Numbered from the stretch's first letter, positions 1 through 8,166 are shown. The stretch is DNA of 64,000 nt from Terriglobia bacterium (GCA_030038235.1 JASHPE010000407.1:1-64000), one strand, 5' to 3'. Program-made: numbers and translations. Notes: generated by a model not told the origin, from the sequence alone.

Positions 1-38
1 TCAAGGCTGCCTTTCGGGATGCCGAGTTTCAGTTTCAT
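1..38 (-). CDS. hisG: ATP phosphoribosyltransferase, 5' fragment
   Basis: The first 38 bases, read on the minus strand, give ATG followed by MKLKLGIPKGSL. This is the typical N-terminus of HisG, which catalyses the first step of histidine synthesis (ATP plus PRPP to phosphoribosyl-ATP). The start overlaps the hisI stop codon as ATGA, so the two genes are translationally coupled in one operon. The window edge cuts the gene after 12 codons, so it is too short for the ORF track. The assignment rests on the N-terminal motif and on its neighbour hisI. Confidence 0.8.
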   Translation of the reverse strand, partial: MKLKLGIPKGSL

Positions 39-445
39 TCGCTGCCCTTCCCGGCCTCGCCAGGCTCTTGCGTCACTGAGTAGACGGCTTCCGGATCGAA
101 GACTCGCGGCTCGCTCTCGACCCACGCGCCGCCTTGGAGCCGGCGAAAGAAACAACTCTGATATCCTTCGTGGCAGACTCCAGGACCGAGCGCGTTCACT
201 TTCAACAGCACAGCATCGCGATCGCAATCGGTCGAGATCTCTCGGACCTTCAACCGATGCCCCGAAGTTTCACCCTTCACCCACAGTTTATTGCGTGAGC
301 GGCTGAAGAAGGTCACGTCGCCGGTTTCCACTGTCCGCCGAAAGGCCTCCGCGTTCATGAAGCCGACCATCAGAACGCGGTTTGTGGATTCATCCTGGAT
401 CACCGCCGCCACGAGGCCGCCGAGCTTGTCAAAATCGAGATTCAT
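35..445 (-). CDS. hisI: Phosphoribosyl-AMP cyclohydrolase
   Basis: HisI opens the adenine ring of phosphoribosyl-AMP in the cytoplasm, the third step of histidine synthesis. The 136-residue protein has the full single-domain signature: 'WVKGETSGH', 'DCDRDAVLLKV' with the metal-binding Asp/Cys cluster, and 'CHEGYQSCF' supplying the zinc-binding cysteines. No HisE pyrophosphohydrolase domain follows, so that activity must be encoded elsewhere. The length is at the long end for the family (about 105-140). It lies directly upstream of hisG with a 4-base overlap. A TATACT-like -10 box on the minus strand at about 624-629 suggests its own promoter with a leader of roughly 170 bases. Confidence 0.95.
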   Translation of the reverse strand: MNLDFDKLGGLVAAVIQDESTNRVLMVGFMNAEAFRRTVETGDVTFFSRSRNKLWVKGETSGHRLKVREISTDCDRDAVLLKVNALGPGVCHEGYQSCFFRRLQGGAWVESEPRVFDPEAVYSVTQEPGEAGKGSE

Positions 446-798
446 GATCGTACTCCGAACGAAATGGTTCGCCGTCCGCCACCGCTCGCGGGCCTCACAA
501 ACGCCAACTTTACCCGAGGATTGCGGTCAGCGCCCGGCCGGCTGCGGCAGCAAGAAAGGGCTTCGATGCCCGTGTTCCGCGTGATGACGACTTCGAACAT
601 CCCAACGTGATTGCATGAAAGCGAGTATAACAGACGGTCGCACTTACGATAGCTAAGGATCGCTGCTAGCTCCTAGAAGCGTTTTCTATTGCAGGTCCGC
701 CGCTCCTCGCGCGCCAGCGATTTCTCATCCTGACCAGGATTCCTGAATTTGCGTCTCACGCTTCGGAGCGTCTGATATCATGCAACCGGATTGAGACC
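446..798. promoter_or_regulatory. Divergent intergenic region hisI/hisN
   Basis: This 353-base stretch separates the divergent hisI and hisN genes. On the minus strand a TATACT-like -10 box lies at about 624-629. A short frame (600 to 442, 52 codons, ATG start) ends in a TGA overlapping the hisI ATG; it may be a coupled leader or chance. Towards hisN there is a small hairpin ACGCT-tcgg-AGCGT near 757-770 and a TATCAT-like box close to the gene. No conserved RNA structure was recognised. Confidence 0.35.
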
Positions 799-1629
799 AT
801 GAGCTCTCAAAGCGCCGTGATCCGCCTTACAGACGACGAAATCCGCGAATACCTTGCCTTCGCGTGCCGGCTTGGCGAGCTTGGCGGCGAAGTAATTCTG
901 CCGCACTTTCGCGCCGCTCTTGCTGTGGACAACAAGGCAGCATCCGGCGGTTACGATCCCGTGACCATCGCGGACCGGGCTGCGGAAGAGGCGATATCCC
1001 GCGAGATCGCGCGCGTCCATCCGGAACATGCCATCCACGGCGAAGAGCATGGCCGCTCGCCCGGCGTCTCGCCCCTTTGTTGGGTGATCGATCCTATTGA
1101 TGGCACGCGCGCGTTCATTCTGGGTCAGCTACATTGGGGAGTATTGATCGCTCTGAACGACGGCGCGCGGCCGTTGCTAGGCGTGATGCATCAGCCTTAC
1201 GTCGGCGAGACCTTTCTGGGATCACCCCTCGGAGCGGTTTTGCGGAGGAACGGCACAGAGCATCGGCTGCACGCCAGGGCATGCGCGAATCTGCGCGATG
1301 CCGCCGTCTGCGCGTCGCATCCCGATCAATTTGCGCGCCGCGAAGAGCGTGCTGCTTTCGACCTGGTGGCGTCGAAGGCGCGTCTGGCCCGTTTCGGGGG
1401 CGACTGCTATAACTACTGCCTGCTCGCCGCGGGGCTGATCGACGTGGTGATCGAATCGGCGCTCTTCGCTTACGATGTTCAGGCGCTGATCCCCATCGTC
1501 GAGGCGGCCGGGGGAGTGATGACCGGATGGGACGGTCAACCGTGCTACCAAGGCGGCGCCGTGATTGCCGCTGGCGACCCCGCGCTGCACCGGACCCTGC
1601 TTGAAGTGCTCGGATGGGCCGTAGCATGA
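799..1629 (+). CDS. hisN: Inositol monophosphatase-family phosphatase, HisN-like histidinol-phosphatase
   Basis: A 276-residue cytoplasmic metal-dependent phosphatase of the FIG/IMPase superfamily. The metal-binding signatures are visible: 'GEEHG' (Glu), 'WVIDPIDGTRAF' (Asp-Pro-Ile-Asp-Gly-Thr) and a C-terminal 'YDVQALIPIVEAAGG'. 'FGGDCYNYCLLAAG' is characteristic of the HisN-type histidinol-phosphatase subgroup rather than SuhB or CysQ. Histidinol-phosphate dephosphorylation is the likely role, supported by the neighbouring divergent hisI-hisG operon. Inositol or another sugar phosphate cannot be excluded as substrate from sequence alone. The length is normal for the family (250-280). Confidence 0.8.
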   Translation: MSSQSAVIRLTDDEIREYLAFACRLGELGGEVILPHFRAALAVDNKAASGGYDPVTIADRAAEEAISREIARVHPEHAIHGEEHGRSPGVSPLCWVIDPIDGTRAFILGQLHWGVLIALNDGARPLLGVMHQPYVGETFLGSPLGAVLRRNGTEHRLHARACANLRDAAVCASHPDQFARREERAAFDLVASKARLARFGGDCYNYCLLAAGLIDVVIESALFAYDVQALIPIVEAAGGVMTGWDGQPCYQGGAVIAAGDPALHRTLLEVLGWAVA

Positions 1630-1744
1630 AGCCTCGGTCTCTGGAGAGCATCGCTTGACTTCGATTCTACGCCAAAACCATACTCAAATAGGGCGCTCGG
1701 TGAGCATCTATCAAATTCCACACAGCGATTGACGACGGTAACCG

Positions 1745-3775
1745 ATGATTGAGGCTTATAACAACCGCGCGCTGCTGACCGACCTCTACGAACTCACCAT
1801 GGCGGCAGCCTACTTCGAGCAGCATGTGAAGCTGCGGGCCACCTTTGAGCTTTTCGTGCGCCACGTGCCGCCGGAGCGCTCTTTTCTCGTGGCCGCCGGA
1901 CTCGATTCGGCGCTCGGCTACCTTGAAAATCTCCACTTCACCGACGATGATGCGGCCTTCTTGCGCCGCCTGCCCGCGTTCCGCACGGTCTCAGACGGCT
2001 TTTTCGACTATCTCCGGCGCTTCCGCTTCAGCGGCGACGTGCACGCCGTGCCCGAAGGCTCGCTCATTTTCGGCGGCGAGCCGATCCTGACCGTGACGGC
2101 GCCGATTCTTGAGGCGCAAATTATCGAAACTTATCTGCTCTCCGTCGCCAATTTCGAAACCTTGATCGCCTCCAAGGCGGCGCGAGTGGTGAGCGCCGCC
2201 GCCGGACACCCCGTGTGGGAGTTCGGAACCCGCCGCGCGCACGGGCCGCAGGCGGGCGTCCGCGCGGCGCGCGCGGCGTACGTGGGAGGCTGCGCCGGCA
2301 GCTCTAACGTCCTCGCAGGCTATCTCTACGGCGTACCGACTCAAGGCACGGCGGCACACTCCTTCACGCAGGCTTATCCCAGCGAGCGCGAAAGTTTTGA
2401 GGCGCTGCTCGATACCTTTCCGGACGCCACGCTGCTGATCGACACCTATGACACGCTGGCGGGCGCGGAGACCGCCGCAAGCCTCGGGCGCAAGCTCGCC
2501 GGCGTACGCATCGACAGCGGCAATATGCTGGAGAAAAGCCGCGGCGTGCGCGCCATTCTCGACGGGCACGGGTTGAGTGACACACGCATCTTCGCGAGCG
2601 GTGACCTGAACGAGTACAAGATTCAGCAACTGGTGGCCGACGACGCTCCGATCGACGCCTTTGGGGTTGGCACCGACCTCGCAACATCGCGCGACGTACC
2701 CGCGCTCGGAGTGGTGTATAAGCTGGTCGAGGTGGAAGAAGAAAACGGGCAGATCGAATACAAGACCAAGTTCAGCGAGCACAAGGCCCATTGGCCCGGA
2801 CGCAAGCAGGTGTTCCGCTTTTCGCGGCGCGAAACCGACCATCGGGAGCTCTACCATCACGATCTGGTGACGCGCTGGGACGAGCGTTATTCCGAGGGAA
2901 CGCCGCTGATCGAGCCCGTGATGCGCGCAGGGCGGCGCTTGAACCCGAGTCCGCCGATCACGGAGGCGCGCGCGCGGACGCTTGCCAGCCTGGAACGCCT
3001 GCCCGCACGCTACAAGTCGCTGCACGGCGGCCTGCGATATCCCGTGGGACACAGCGCGGCCCTCGAACGTCTGCTCGAAGAAGTCCGCAGGCAGTACCTC
3101 ACATTTCCGGAGACGGCGACCCCGGCTCGCGACTCGGACGGCGCGGAGGCCGACTACGGCCTCGTGTTTCTCGACGTGGACACTCAGTGGGATTTCATGG
3201 ATCCGGCTGGAGCGCTTTACGTGCCGGGCGCCGAACGTATCCGGCCGCAGCTCGCGAAGCTCGCGGAGTATGCCCGTGCGCATCGCATCCCGTGGATCTC
3301 GTCGGCGGACGCGCACGCGCCTGACGATCCGTCCTTCAGCGTATGGCCGCCTCACTGTGTGGTAGGCATGCCCGGACAGCGTCGCGTGCCGGAAACCTCC
3401 CTGCCAGGCGCCGTCATCATTCCGAATCGCGCGGGCGCTTTTCGGCCGCCGTTCGACTGGTCCGGCCACCTGGTGCTCGAAGTCGAGAAGCAGGAGTATT
3501 CGGTCGCCACCAATGCCAACTTCGACGCGATGCTGGCGGCGCTTGGCCCCAGCCGCTTCGTGGTGTTCGGCGTGGCCACGGACTATTGCGTGAAGGAATC
3601 GGCGCTGGCGCTGCGCGGGCTGCAGGCGCCGGTGGATCTGGTGGTGGACGCCATCCGCGAAATCGATCCCGAAAACGGCCGACGCGCCCTCGAGGAGATG
3701 ACAGCAGCGGGTGTGCGCCTCGTCACCACTGACGACATCTGTTCCCGCGAGCCCGAGCCGGCGATGATGAGTTAG
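1745..3775 (+). CDS. pncB: Fused nicotinate phosphoribosyltransferase - nicotinamidase
   Basis: A 676-residue fusion of two consecutive NAD-salvage enzymes. Residues about 1-450 form a nicotinate phosphoribosyltransferase: 'LLTDLYELTMAAAYF' at the N-terminus, 'EFGTRRAHGPQAG', 'GTAAHSFTQAYPSE' with the phosphorylated His near residue 203, and 'VRIDSGNM'. Residues about 472-665 form an isochorismatase-fold nicotinamidase: 'FLDVDTQWDF' (catalytic Asp), 'DAHAPDD...PPHC' (metal ligands), 'VEKQEYS' (catalytic Lys) and 'GVATDYCVKESA' (nucleophilic Cys near 615). Both active sites look intact, so one polypeptide could convert nicotinamide to nicotinate and then to nicotinate mononucleotide. Separate proteins are the usual arrangement. 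nadK lies 28 kb away in the same window. Confidence 0.93.
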   Translation: MIEAYNNRALLTDLYELTMAAAYFEQHVKLRATFELFVRHVPPERSFLVAAGLDSALGYLENLHFTDDDAAFLRRLPAFRTVSDGFFDYLRRFRFSGDVHAVPEGSLIFGGEPILTVTAPILEAQIIETYLLSVANFETLIASKAARVVSAAAGHPVWEFGTRRAHGPQAGVRAARAAYVGGCAGSSNVLAGYLYGVPTQGTAAHSFTQAYPSERESFEALLDTFPDATLLIDTYDTLAGAETAASLGRKLAGVRIDSGNMLEKSRGVRAILDGHGLSDTRIFASGDLNEYKIQQLVADDAPIDAFGVGTDLATSRDVPALGVVYKLVEVEEENGQIEYKTKFSEHKAHWPGRKQVFRFSRRETDHRELYHHDLVTRWDERYSEGTPLIEPVMRAGRRLNPSPPITEARARTLASLERLPARYKSLHGGLRYPVGHSAALERLLEEVRRQYLTFPETATPARDSDGAEADYGLVFLDVDTQWDFMDPAGALYVPGAERIRPQLAKLAEYARAHRIPWISSADAHAPDDPSFSVWPPHCVVGMPGQRRVPETSLPGAVIIPNRAGAFRPPFDWSGHLVLEVEKQEYSVATNANFDAMLAALGPSRFVVFGVATDYCVKESALALRGLQAPVDLVVDAIREIDPENGRRALEEMTAAGVRLVTTDDICSREPEPAMMS

Positions 3776-3850
3776 GGGTTGAGGGTTAGGGTTTGGCCTG
3801 CGAATTTCAACCCGTCTGCGCTTGATGTCTGAACCCCGGTCCCTGACCCC
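3776..3850. repeat. Degenerate G-rich TTAGGG-like word repeat
   Basis: After the pncB fusion the sequence reads as short words such as 'gttaggggttgagggttaggg', followed on the other side by the complementary C-rich words 'ccccggtccctgacccc'. The inverted arms lie between the convergent pncB fusion and the aminotransferase, and the C-rich arm encodes the last residues of the aminotransferase. The same word family recurs at 13965-13992 and 15320-15500. It may act as a bidirectional terminator. Confidence 0.6.
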
Positions 3851-4979
3851 CGACCCCTTTTTGCTCGCCCACAGTGCTGAGGACACGGTCCAGACGATCG
3901 AGTCCAGCGTGCATGTGATCTGGCGGCACACCATAATTCAGCCGTATAAATCCGTCCATCCCGAAGTGATCGCCGGGGACGACCAGCAGGCTCTGCTCGC
4001 GGATACACCGTTCCATCAGTTGACTCGAATTGATGCTGTGGCGGTAGCGCAGATACGCGATGGCGCCCGCCGCGGGCGGCACCAGTGAAAAATCTGCCCC
4101 GTGCCCGTTGATCCACTCTTCAAGCAGGGGGTAATTGCGCTGGAGAATCGATCGCGTGCGGGCAAAGATGCGCTCGCGCATGGCTGGATCGAGCGCGCGA
4201 CGGGCCAGCAGGTCGCTGAGCACGCTCGAGGCGATGGTGGTGTAGTCCTTGTACGACCAAAGCTCGAAGATCAACTCCGCGGGGGCCACCGTCCAGCCAA
4301 TGCGCAATCCAGGCAGGCCGTAAGCCTTGGAGAGCCCGTTGTTGACGATCACTTTTTCGTAGCGTCCCCAAAACGAAGGCGTCGTCTGGCCCGATCGCTC
4401 CGCTCCCTGATAGACCTCGTCGGCCAGCAGCCACGAGCCCGCGCGGCGCGCCACTGACACGATTTCGTCCATGGCGGCTTCACTCAACACGCTGCCTGTG
4501 GGATTGTTTGGATTGCATACCGCGATTAATTTGGTCCGCGGTGTCACCGCACGATTCAATTCATCGAGATCAGGCGCCCAGCTACGATCTTCACGTAGAC
4601 GGAACGGCATGACACGCGCGCCGAATCCGCGCGCCAAGCCCGGAATCTGCATGTAGTTCGGGAGCATGACCACGACGTCGTCGCCAGGTTCCACCAGCCG
4701 CCAAATCGCGAGGTAGTTCGCTTCGCAGGTGCCGTGCGTGACCAGTACGTTCTCACGCGTGGCGCCCGGATAGAAGTGGCTGATCAGGTTCCGCAGCTCG
4801 AGCGTGCCATTGCCCTGGTTGTAGAGCATCTGGCGGCGTCCAAGCTCTTGAACCGCCTCGGGCCCGCCCAGCAATTCCTCGACGGTCAGCGGATCGACGC
4901 CGCTTTCAGCGAGGTTGTACTCGACGACGTTTTCCCACTGGCTCTGCCAGCGCTCCATCTCGAAGACTTCGATTTTCAT
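3807..4979 (-). CDS. PLP-dependent aminotransferase, class I/II
   Basis: A 390-residue fold-type I PLP enzyme. 'VCNPNNPTGSVLSE' (substrate/PLP-binding Asn), 'LLADEVYQGAE' (Asp binding the pyridine nitrogen) and 'VNNGLSKAYGLPGLRIGW' (Schiff-base Lys) are all present, in the expected order. It resembles the aspartate-aminotransferase-like group that also contains capreomycidine-synthase-type enzymes, but the substrate cannot be read from the sequence. The last ~19 residues (from 'EQKGVGGQGPG') are encoded by the C-rich arm of a degenerate intergenic repeat and are probably not part of the fold. It is convergent with the pncB fusion; no pathway is implied by context. Confidence 0.88.
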   Translation of the reverse strand: MKIEVFEMERWQSQWENVVEYNLAESGVDPLTVEELLGGPEAVQELGRRQMLYNQGNGTLELRNLISHFYPGATRENVLVTHGTCEANYLAIWRLVEPGDDVVVMLPNYMQIPGLARGFGARVMPFRLREDRSWAPDLDELNRAVTPRTKLIAVCNPNNPTGSVLSEAAMDEIVSVARRAGSWLLADEVYQGAERSGQTTPSFWGRYEKVIVNNGLSKAYGLPGLRIGWTVAPAELIFELWSYKDYTTIASSVLSDLLARRALDPAMRERIFARTRSILQRNYPLLEEWINGHGADFSLVPPAAGAIAYLRYRHSINSSQLMERCIREQSLLVVPGDHFGMDGFIRLNYGVPPDHMHAGLDRLDRVLSTVGEQKGVGGQGPGFRHQAQTG

Positions 4980-4999
4980 CCGAAGCTACCTCAGAACAT

Positions 5000-5311
5000 T
5001 CAGCTCCTTCGAGCACGATGATGAAAAGCGCGGCCACGCGGCGCGGCCGCGACACGATTCGACCGGCCCGTCCGGCCGTTTCGGCTTGCCAGAGCGCGCG
5101 CCACAGCCTGGGGAAGCTGCAGGACGAAGGAACGCTCTGCCGAGTAGCCGTAGTCGTCGCCGCTTTCATCGACAACACGGATATACCCATGACTGGCGGC
5201 TTCCTCGTCGGGCACTACCACATATAACTTGCCGATCTCAAGCGAGACAGCGTATCCGCGATTGTTGATACAGAGCCCGAATTCTATTGTTCGCGTGCCT
5301 TTCGTTTTCAT
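5000..5311 (-). CDS. Small conserved orphan protein
   Basis: The ORF track starts at a TTG at 5317, but an ATG two codons later (5311, 'MKTKGTRTIEFGL') is the more natural start. The first ~75 residues ('CINNRGYAVSLEIGKLYVVVPDEEAASHGYIRVVDESGDDYGYS' region) look like a compact beta-rich domain that I recognise as a recurrent small protein of Acidobacteria and Cyanobacteria without known function. The last ~25 residues are Arg-rich and may be read-through. The upstream gene overlaps or abuts it, and such pairs usually travel together, which suggests but does not prove a two-gene module. Confidence 0.6.
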   Translation of the reverse strand: MKTKGTRTIEFGLCINNRGYAVSLEIGKLYVVVPDEEAASHGYIRVVDESGDDYGYSAERSFVLQLPQAVARALASRNGRTGRSNRVAAAPRGRAFHHRARRS

Positions 5312-5313
5312 TT

Positions 5314-5496
5314 TCAATCAAGCAAGGGAAATTTGAGCTTCAGTTCCTTCCTCCCAATCCCATGCGCCTCGTACCAATGAACCTCCGCTGAATGAATCGT
5401 ACCATCGGCTAAACGTACTCGCGCGACTCCACGCAATTTTCTCCAGCGTCCTTTGCCATAGCCCTCTTCAGCCGCTTGCGATCGCGAATGCTGCAA
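5314..5496 (-). CDS. Small orphan protein, probably frameshifted
   Basis: The 60-residue frame ends in 'HWYEAHGIGRKELKLK', a C-terminus typical of a small conserved family that normally sits beside the preceding orphan. Its N-terminus reads poorly ('MQHSRSQAAEEGYGKGRW'). The upstream part expected of the family ('DFELVSQIERIEPIAIACSIRDRKRLKR') appears in a different frame between about 5555 and 5460 and would join at 'GYGKGRWRKLRG'. A single-base frameshift therefore probably splits the gene, either a real mutation, a sequencing error, or a recoding site. The function is unknown. Confidence 0.5.
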   Translation of the reverse strand: MQHSRSQAAEEGYGKGRWRKLRGVARVRLADGTIHSAEVHWYEAHGIGRKELKLKFPLLD

Positions 5497-5598
5497 GCAA
5501 TCGCAATGGGCTCGATCCTTTCAATCTGCGAAACAAGCTCAAAGTCGATGGCATCGGTCGCGTGTGAGCAGCTTCCAACTATTTGAACCCCTTCTCGC

Positions 5599-7212
5599 CT
5601 AAGGCTTCACGCACAGGAAGTTGCCCGCGTCGTTGCTGTCGCCTGTGCCCTTGTACTTCGCAATCTCCGGATATGGGCACAGCGGACGCGTCATCTTGAC
5701 GCCATGCGCCGGATTATCATCCACGTACTTCGTCGCAATGATTGTCGCGGGCGCGACATTCTTCTCCACCCATTGTTCGAGAGCCACGTAGATGTTGTGT
5801 TCGGAATCCTTCGGTCCTTCGGCATCCTCGCCAAAAGAATTGGCTCCCGGACCGCCGCCGCAGTGCTGCATTCCCGGAATCATGTAAAGCCGCATAAAAG
5901 ACTCGACGCTTGCCTGCCCCATGCGTGACGTCACGCTGTTGTAGTAGTTGATGGCGTTCTCAGGAGGAATGGCAGCGTCGCTCCAACCGTGATAGACGAT
6001 CAGCTTGCCGCCGCGCTCCTTGAATGGCGAAAGGTCGGGATCGGTCGCGTTGAGCGCCGACTCCGTTTTGGCGTCCGCTGCCTTCAGAGCGCCGTCCACG
6101 GTGAAGGTCTTCGGGTCCCAATCCTTCTGGCCGTACACCATATCCGAAAAGAATCCGTGCCCGAAAAAGTAAATCAGACTGGTGGTCGGGCTGGAACCGG
6201 TGATCCACAGGCCCCAACCGCCAAATCCATCTTCGCCGCCCGGTTCGTAGGCCGGGAACACCTGATGCCCCGCGGAATCGTGCGGCCCGGCATAGACGGC
6301 CTTTAGTGCCGTCACCTGCGGGGCCGTCAGACAACTCGTGGAATCCGCGCCCTTGCAGGCGATGGTCTCGGGATCGAAATGGCACTGCCGCGGATCGTTC
6401 AACACACCGTCTGTGACACCATCCTCAGCGTCACACGCGTCCACGACTGCCTTGGCGATCGTTGGAACCTTGGCGGCGGGAATGTAGCTGGCTGGATCCC
6501 GCGTGGTCGCTTCCACGTTGTACATCGCGGCCGTCAGGAGATGCGTCCAAAAATTCGCAGGCGCGCCGGCGAGAATGCCCTCGTAATCGTCGGGGAAGCG
6601 CTGGGCCTCCATCAGCGCTTCGCGTCCGCCGTCGGAACAACTGGCAAAGTAGTTGTGCTCCGGATTTTCACCATAGAAGGCGCCGATGATCCCCCTCGCG
6701 TTCAGCGTCATCTGGTGAATGCCGCGATTTCCGAAGTCGATCACTTTTTCGGGATGACCGAGCGCCCAGGCCGCGTCGATCGGCGAGCCGGAATGGCCGG
6801 TGTCTGTGGCGGCGGTCGCGTAACCTTGTTTCACGGCGGCGGCGAGGCTAGGATAATCAATCATGCCCGCGAATCCGCCATTGCCCTGGCCGCGGAACTT
6901 ATGATTCCAGTCGACCGCGGGCATCCAGACTTCGATCTTGATATCGGAATCCGGTGCAGGCGACGCGTCCAATATCACGCGGCAAAACGCCGGCACATCC
7001 TTGAAGTTCGGCGGCGGACCCATAGGCGGAATCGGCGAAGGCGGCGGCGTAAAGGCCCCGGCAGCGACAGTCTGCGCGAGGGTGATTTTCGTGTTCGGCA
7101 GACCGACACGCGCCAGCCTCTCGCAGGGTAACCCGTTGGCCGCAAGGGCGCCTGACGGACTTACGGCAACGATAGCCAAAAGAAAAGCGCAGAGCCTCAG
7201 CCGTAGCATCAC
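5599..7212 (-). CDS. Secreted tannase/feruloyl esterase family protein
   Basis: A 537-residue exported ester hydrolase. A signal peptide ('LRLCAFLLAIVAVSPSGALAA') precedes the mature enzyme. The nucleophilic Ser lies in 'ASCSDGGREALMEAQRFP', the Asp in 'YHGWSDAAIPP' and the His in 'IPGMQHCGGGPG', the triad of the tannase family. Such enzymes hydrolyse gallate or feruloyl esters of plant polyphenols and cell-wall polymers, fitting a soil saprotroph. The GTG start at 7212 has a well-spaced GGGAGG; an ATG follows directly. A 66-base palindrome sits in the leader and a TTGACA-N18-TATTCT promoter at 7367-7396 lies upstream. The exact substrate is unresolved. Confidence 0.9.
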   Translation of the reverse strand: MMLRLRLCAFLLAIVAVSPSGALAANGLPCERLARVGLPNTKITLAQTVAAGAFTPPPSPIPPMGPPPNFKDVPAFCRVILDASPAPDSDIKIEVWMPAVDWNHKFRGQGNGGFAGMIDYPSLAAAVKQGYATAATDTGHSGSPIDAAWALGHPEKVIDFGNRGIHQMTLNARGIIGAFYGENPEHNYFASCSDGGREALMEAQRFPDDYEGILAGAPANFWTHLLTAAMYNVEATTRDPASYIPAAKVPTIAKAVVDACDAEDGVTDGVLNDPRQCHFDPETIACKGADSTSCLTAPQVTALKAVYAGPHDSAGHQVFPAYEPGGEDGFGGWGLWITGSSPTTSLIYFFGHGFFSDMVYGQKDWDPKTFTVDGALKAADAKTESALNATDPDLSPFKERGGKLIVYHGWSDAAIPPENAINYYNSVTSRMGQASVESFMRLYMIPGMQHCGGGPGANSFGEDAEGPKDSEHNIYVALEQWVEKNVAPATIIATKYVDDNPAHGVKMTRPLCPYPEIAKYKGTGDSNDAGNFLCVKP

Positions 7213-7240
7213 CTGGAATCCTCCCTTTTTGCTTTTTGCT

Positions 7241-7304
7241 GTAGCGCCGGTGTCCTCACCGGCGGTTTTTCAGCGATTCGCGCCGGTGGGGACACCGGCG
7301 CTAC
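7241..7304. repeat. Palindromic repeat, GTAGCGCCGGTGTCC family
   Basis: The 24-base arms 'gtagcgccggtgtcctcacc' and its near-perfect complement at 7281-7304 flank a 16-base loop. The same family, with longer perfect arms, occurs at 61022-61147. Here it lies in the untranslated leader of the tannase gene and could form a strong hairpin in its mRNA. Confidence 0.85.
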
Positions 7305-7366
7305 ACCAAAATCGCTTCATCCTCAGCTTCCGTATCCCGCAACCACAATGGGGTGACATGCGAGCC

Positions 7367-7396
7367 AGAATAGTTGCATGTTTGTGCTCATGTCAA
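7367..7396 (-). promoter_or_regulatory. Promoter with palindrome, upstream of tannase
   Basis: On the minus strand TTGACA, 18 bases, then TATTCT form a sigma70-type promoter about 155 bases upstream of the tannase gene. The spacer contains ACATGCAA, which with the -35 forms an imperfect palindrome TTGACATG...CATGCAA. A nearly identical motif lies at the vapB promoter (8929-8957). Confidence 0.6.
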
Positions 7397-7489
7397 ACAC
7401 GCTTCCTGATGCGATGGCCTGTTGACGACCTTGGAAGTCTGCGGCCGAGCCCAGAAATCGAAATTTTTCCGTCCATAATTCAAGCTTCC

Positions 7490-7900
7490 GAGATGTATTC
7501 GGAGCCATTTCGCGTCATTTTCCGTCAGTTTCTGTCAATTTGGTTTCATTTTCCGTACTTTTTGGGTTCGTTTTTTTTAACCTTCTTACACACATTTATT
7601 GATTCCATTGAACTTGTTGGCTTCGTTTCCCATTTTTTTAGGGGGGGGTGGGAGGCCCCTCCCCGCCGCCTTCGAAATCCGTTCTCAGGATCGCTCTCCG
7701 CACCGAAAAGGTCGGGGCCTCAGCGCGGCCGTTAAAGCGTCGACCAGATATTTGCTGCCTCCCGGTCTCGGCGCGCTGTTTCGCCCCTGCTGCCTGTGTC
7801 CTCGAAACGGTAGCTTCGTTTAGCTTCGTTTTAGCTCCCGTTTTTTTGGCCTGTTCCGTTGACGATAAAGGACTTGCTTAGCTTCGTTTTGCGAAAAACG
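7490..7900 (-). repeat. Degenerate 'NEAK/NEPK' short-repeat tail
   Basis: Read on the minus strand, this AT-richer stretch repeats variants of AACGAAGCTAAA. In shifting frames these encode Asn-Glu-Ala-Lys, Asn-Glu-Ala-Asn, Asn-Glu-Pro-Lys, Asn-Glu-Thr-Lys and Asn-Asp-Ala-Lys. Copies are clearest at 7811-7832 (two in tandem), 7879-7889, 7618-7628, 7569-7576, 7546-7556 and 7515-7525 (plus-strand positions). It directly follows the decayed orphan gene at 7909-8166 and is probably its degenerate 3' tail. Base composition, with T-runs and a G8 run, differs sharply from the flanking genes. Confidence 0.55.
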
Positions 7901-7908
7901 TGCAAAAT

Positions 7909-8166
7909 TTATAGGGGGGAGGGGTCGATTTGTAGTCGATGCTCGCCTGCACGCCGGGTCACGCTGCAACCGGCAGAGTTCCCGGGGTCCTCGCCGCGAG
8001 CCCGCAGTTCGTGCTCCAGGACTTCCGGCCCCAGCCTCCGCCATTGCAGATTCAGGACACAGAGACATTTGCCCGCCTTGGTGCGCGGGCCGACGGATTT
8101 CAGGGCATTCAGACGATTGGCAGCGGGGTGATGGGAACTGCGGGCGGGATCTTCGCGGAGGGACAT
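7909..8166 (-). pseudogene. Decayed 'KSTGPRS'-family orphan gene
   Basis: The frame opens with 'MSLREDPARSS' after a GGAGG Shine-Dalgarno and contains 'ANRLNALKSVGPRTKAGK', the hallmark of an orphan family seen again at 43820 in this window. The family's continuation, 'GEDPRELCRLQRDP', appears in the neighbouring frame, so the gene is frameshifted after 'ARGEDP'. The remainder is lost in the repeat tail downstream. The family has no known function; the head is about 30 residues rich in Arg, Lys and Ser. I consider it a non-functional copy. Confidence 0.6.

Noticed and set aside
1991-3934. 647-codon minus-strand ORF opposite the pncB fusion
   Set aside because: Both domains of the plus-strand protein are intact; the opposite frame has no recognisable motif and is a high-GC shadow.
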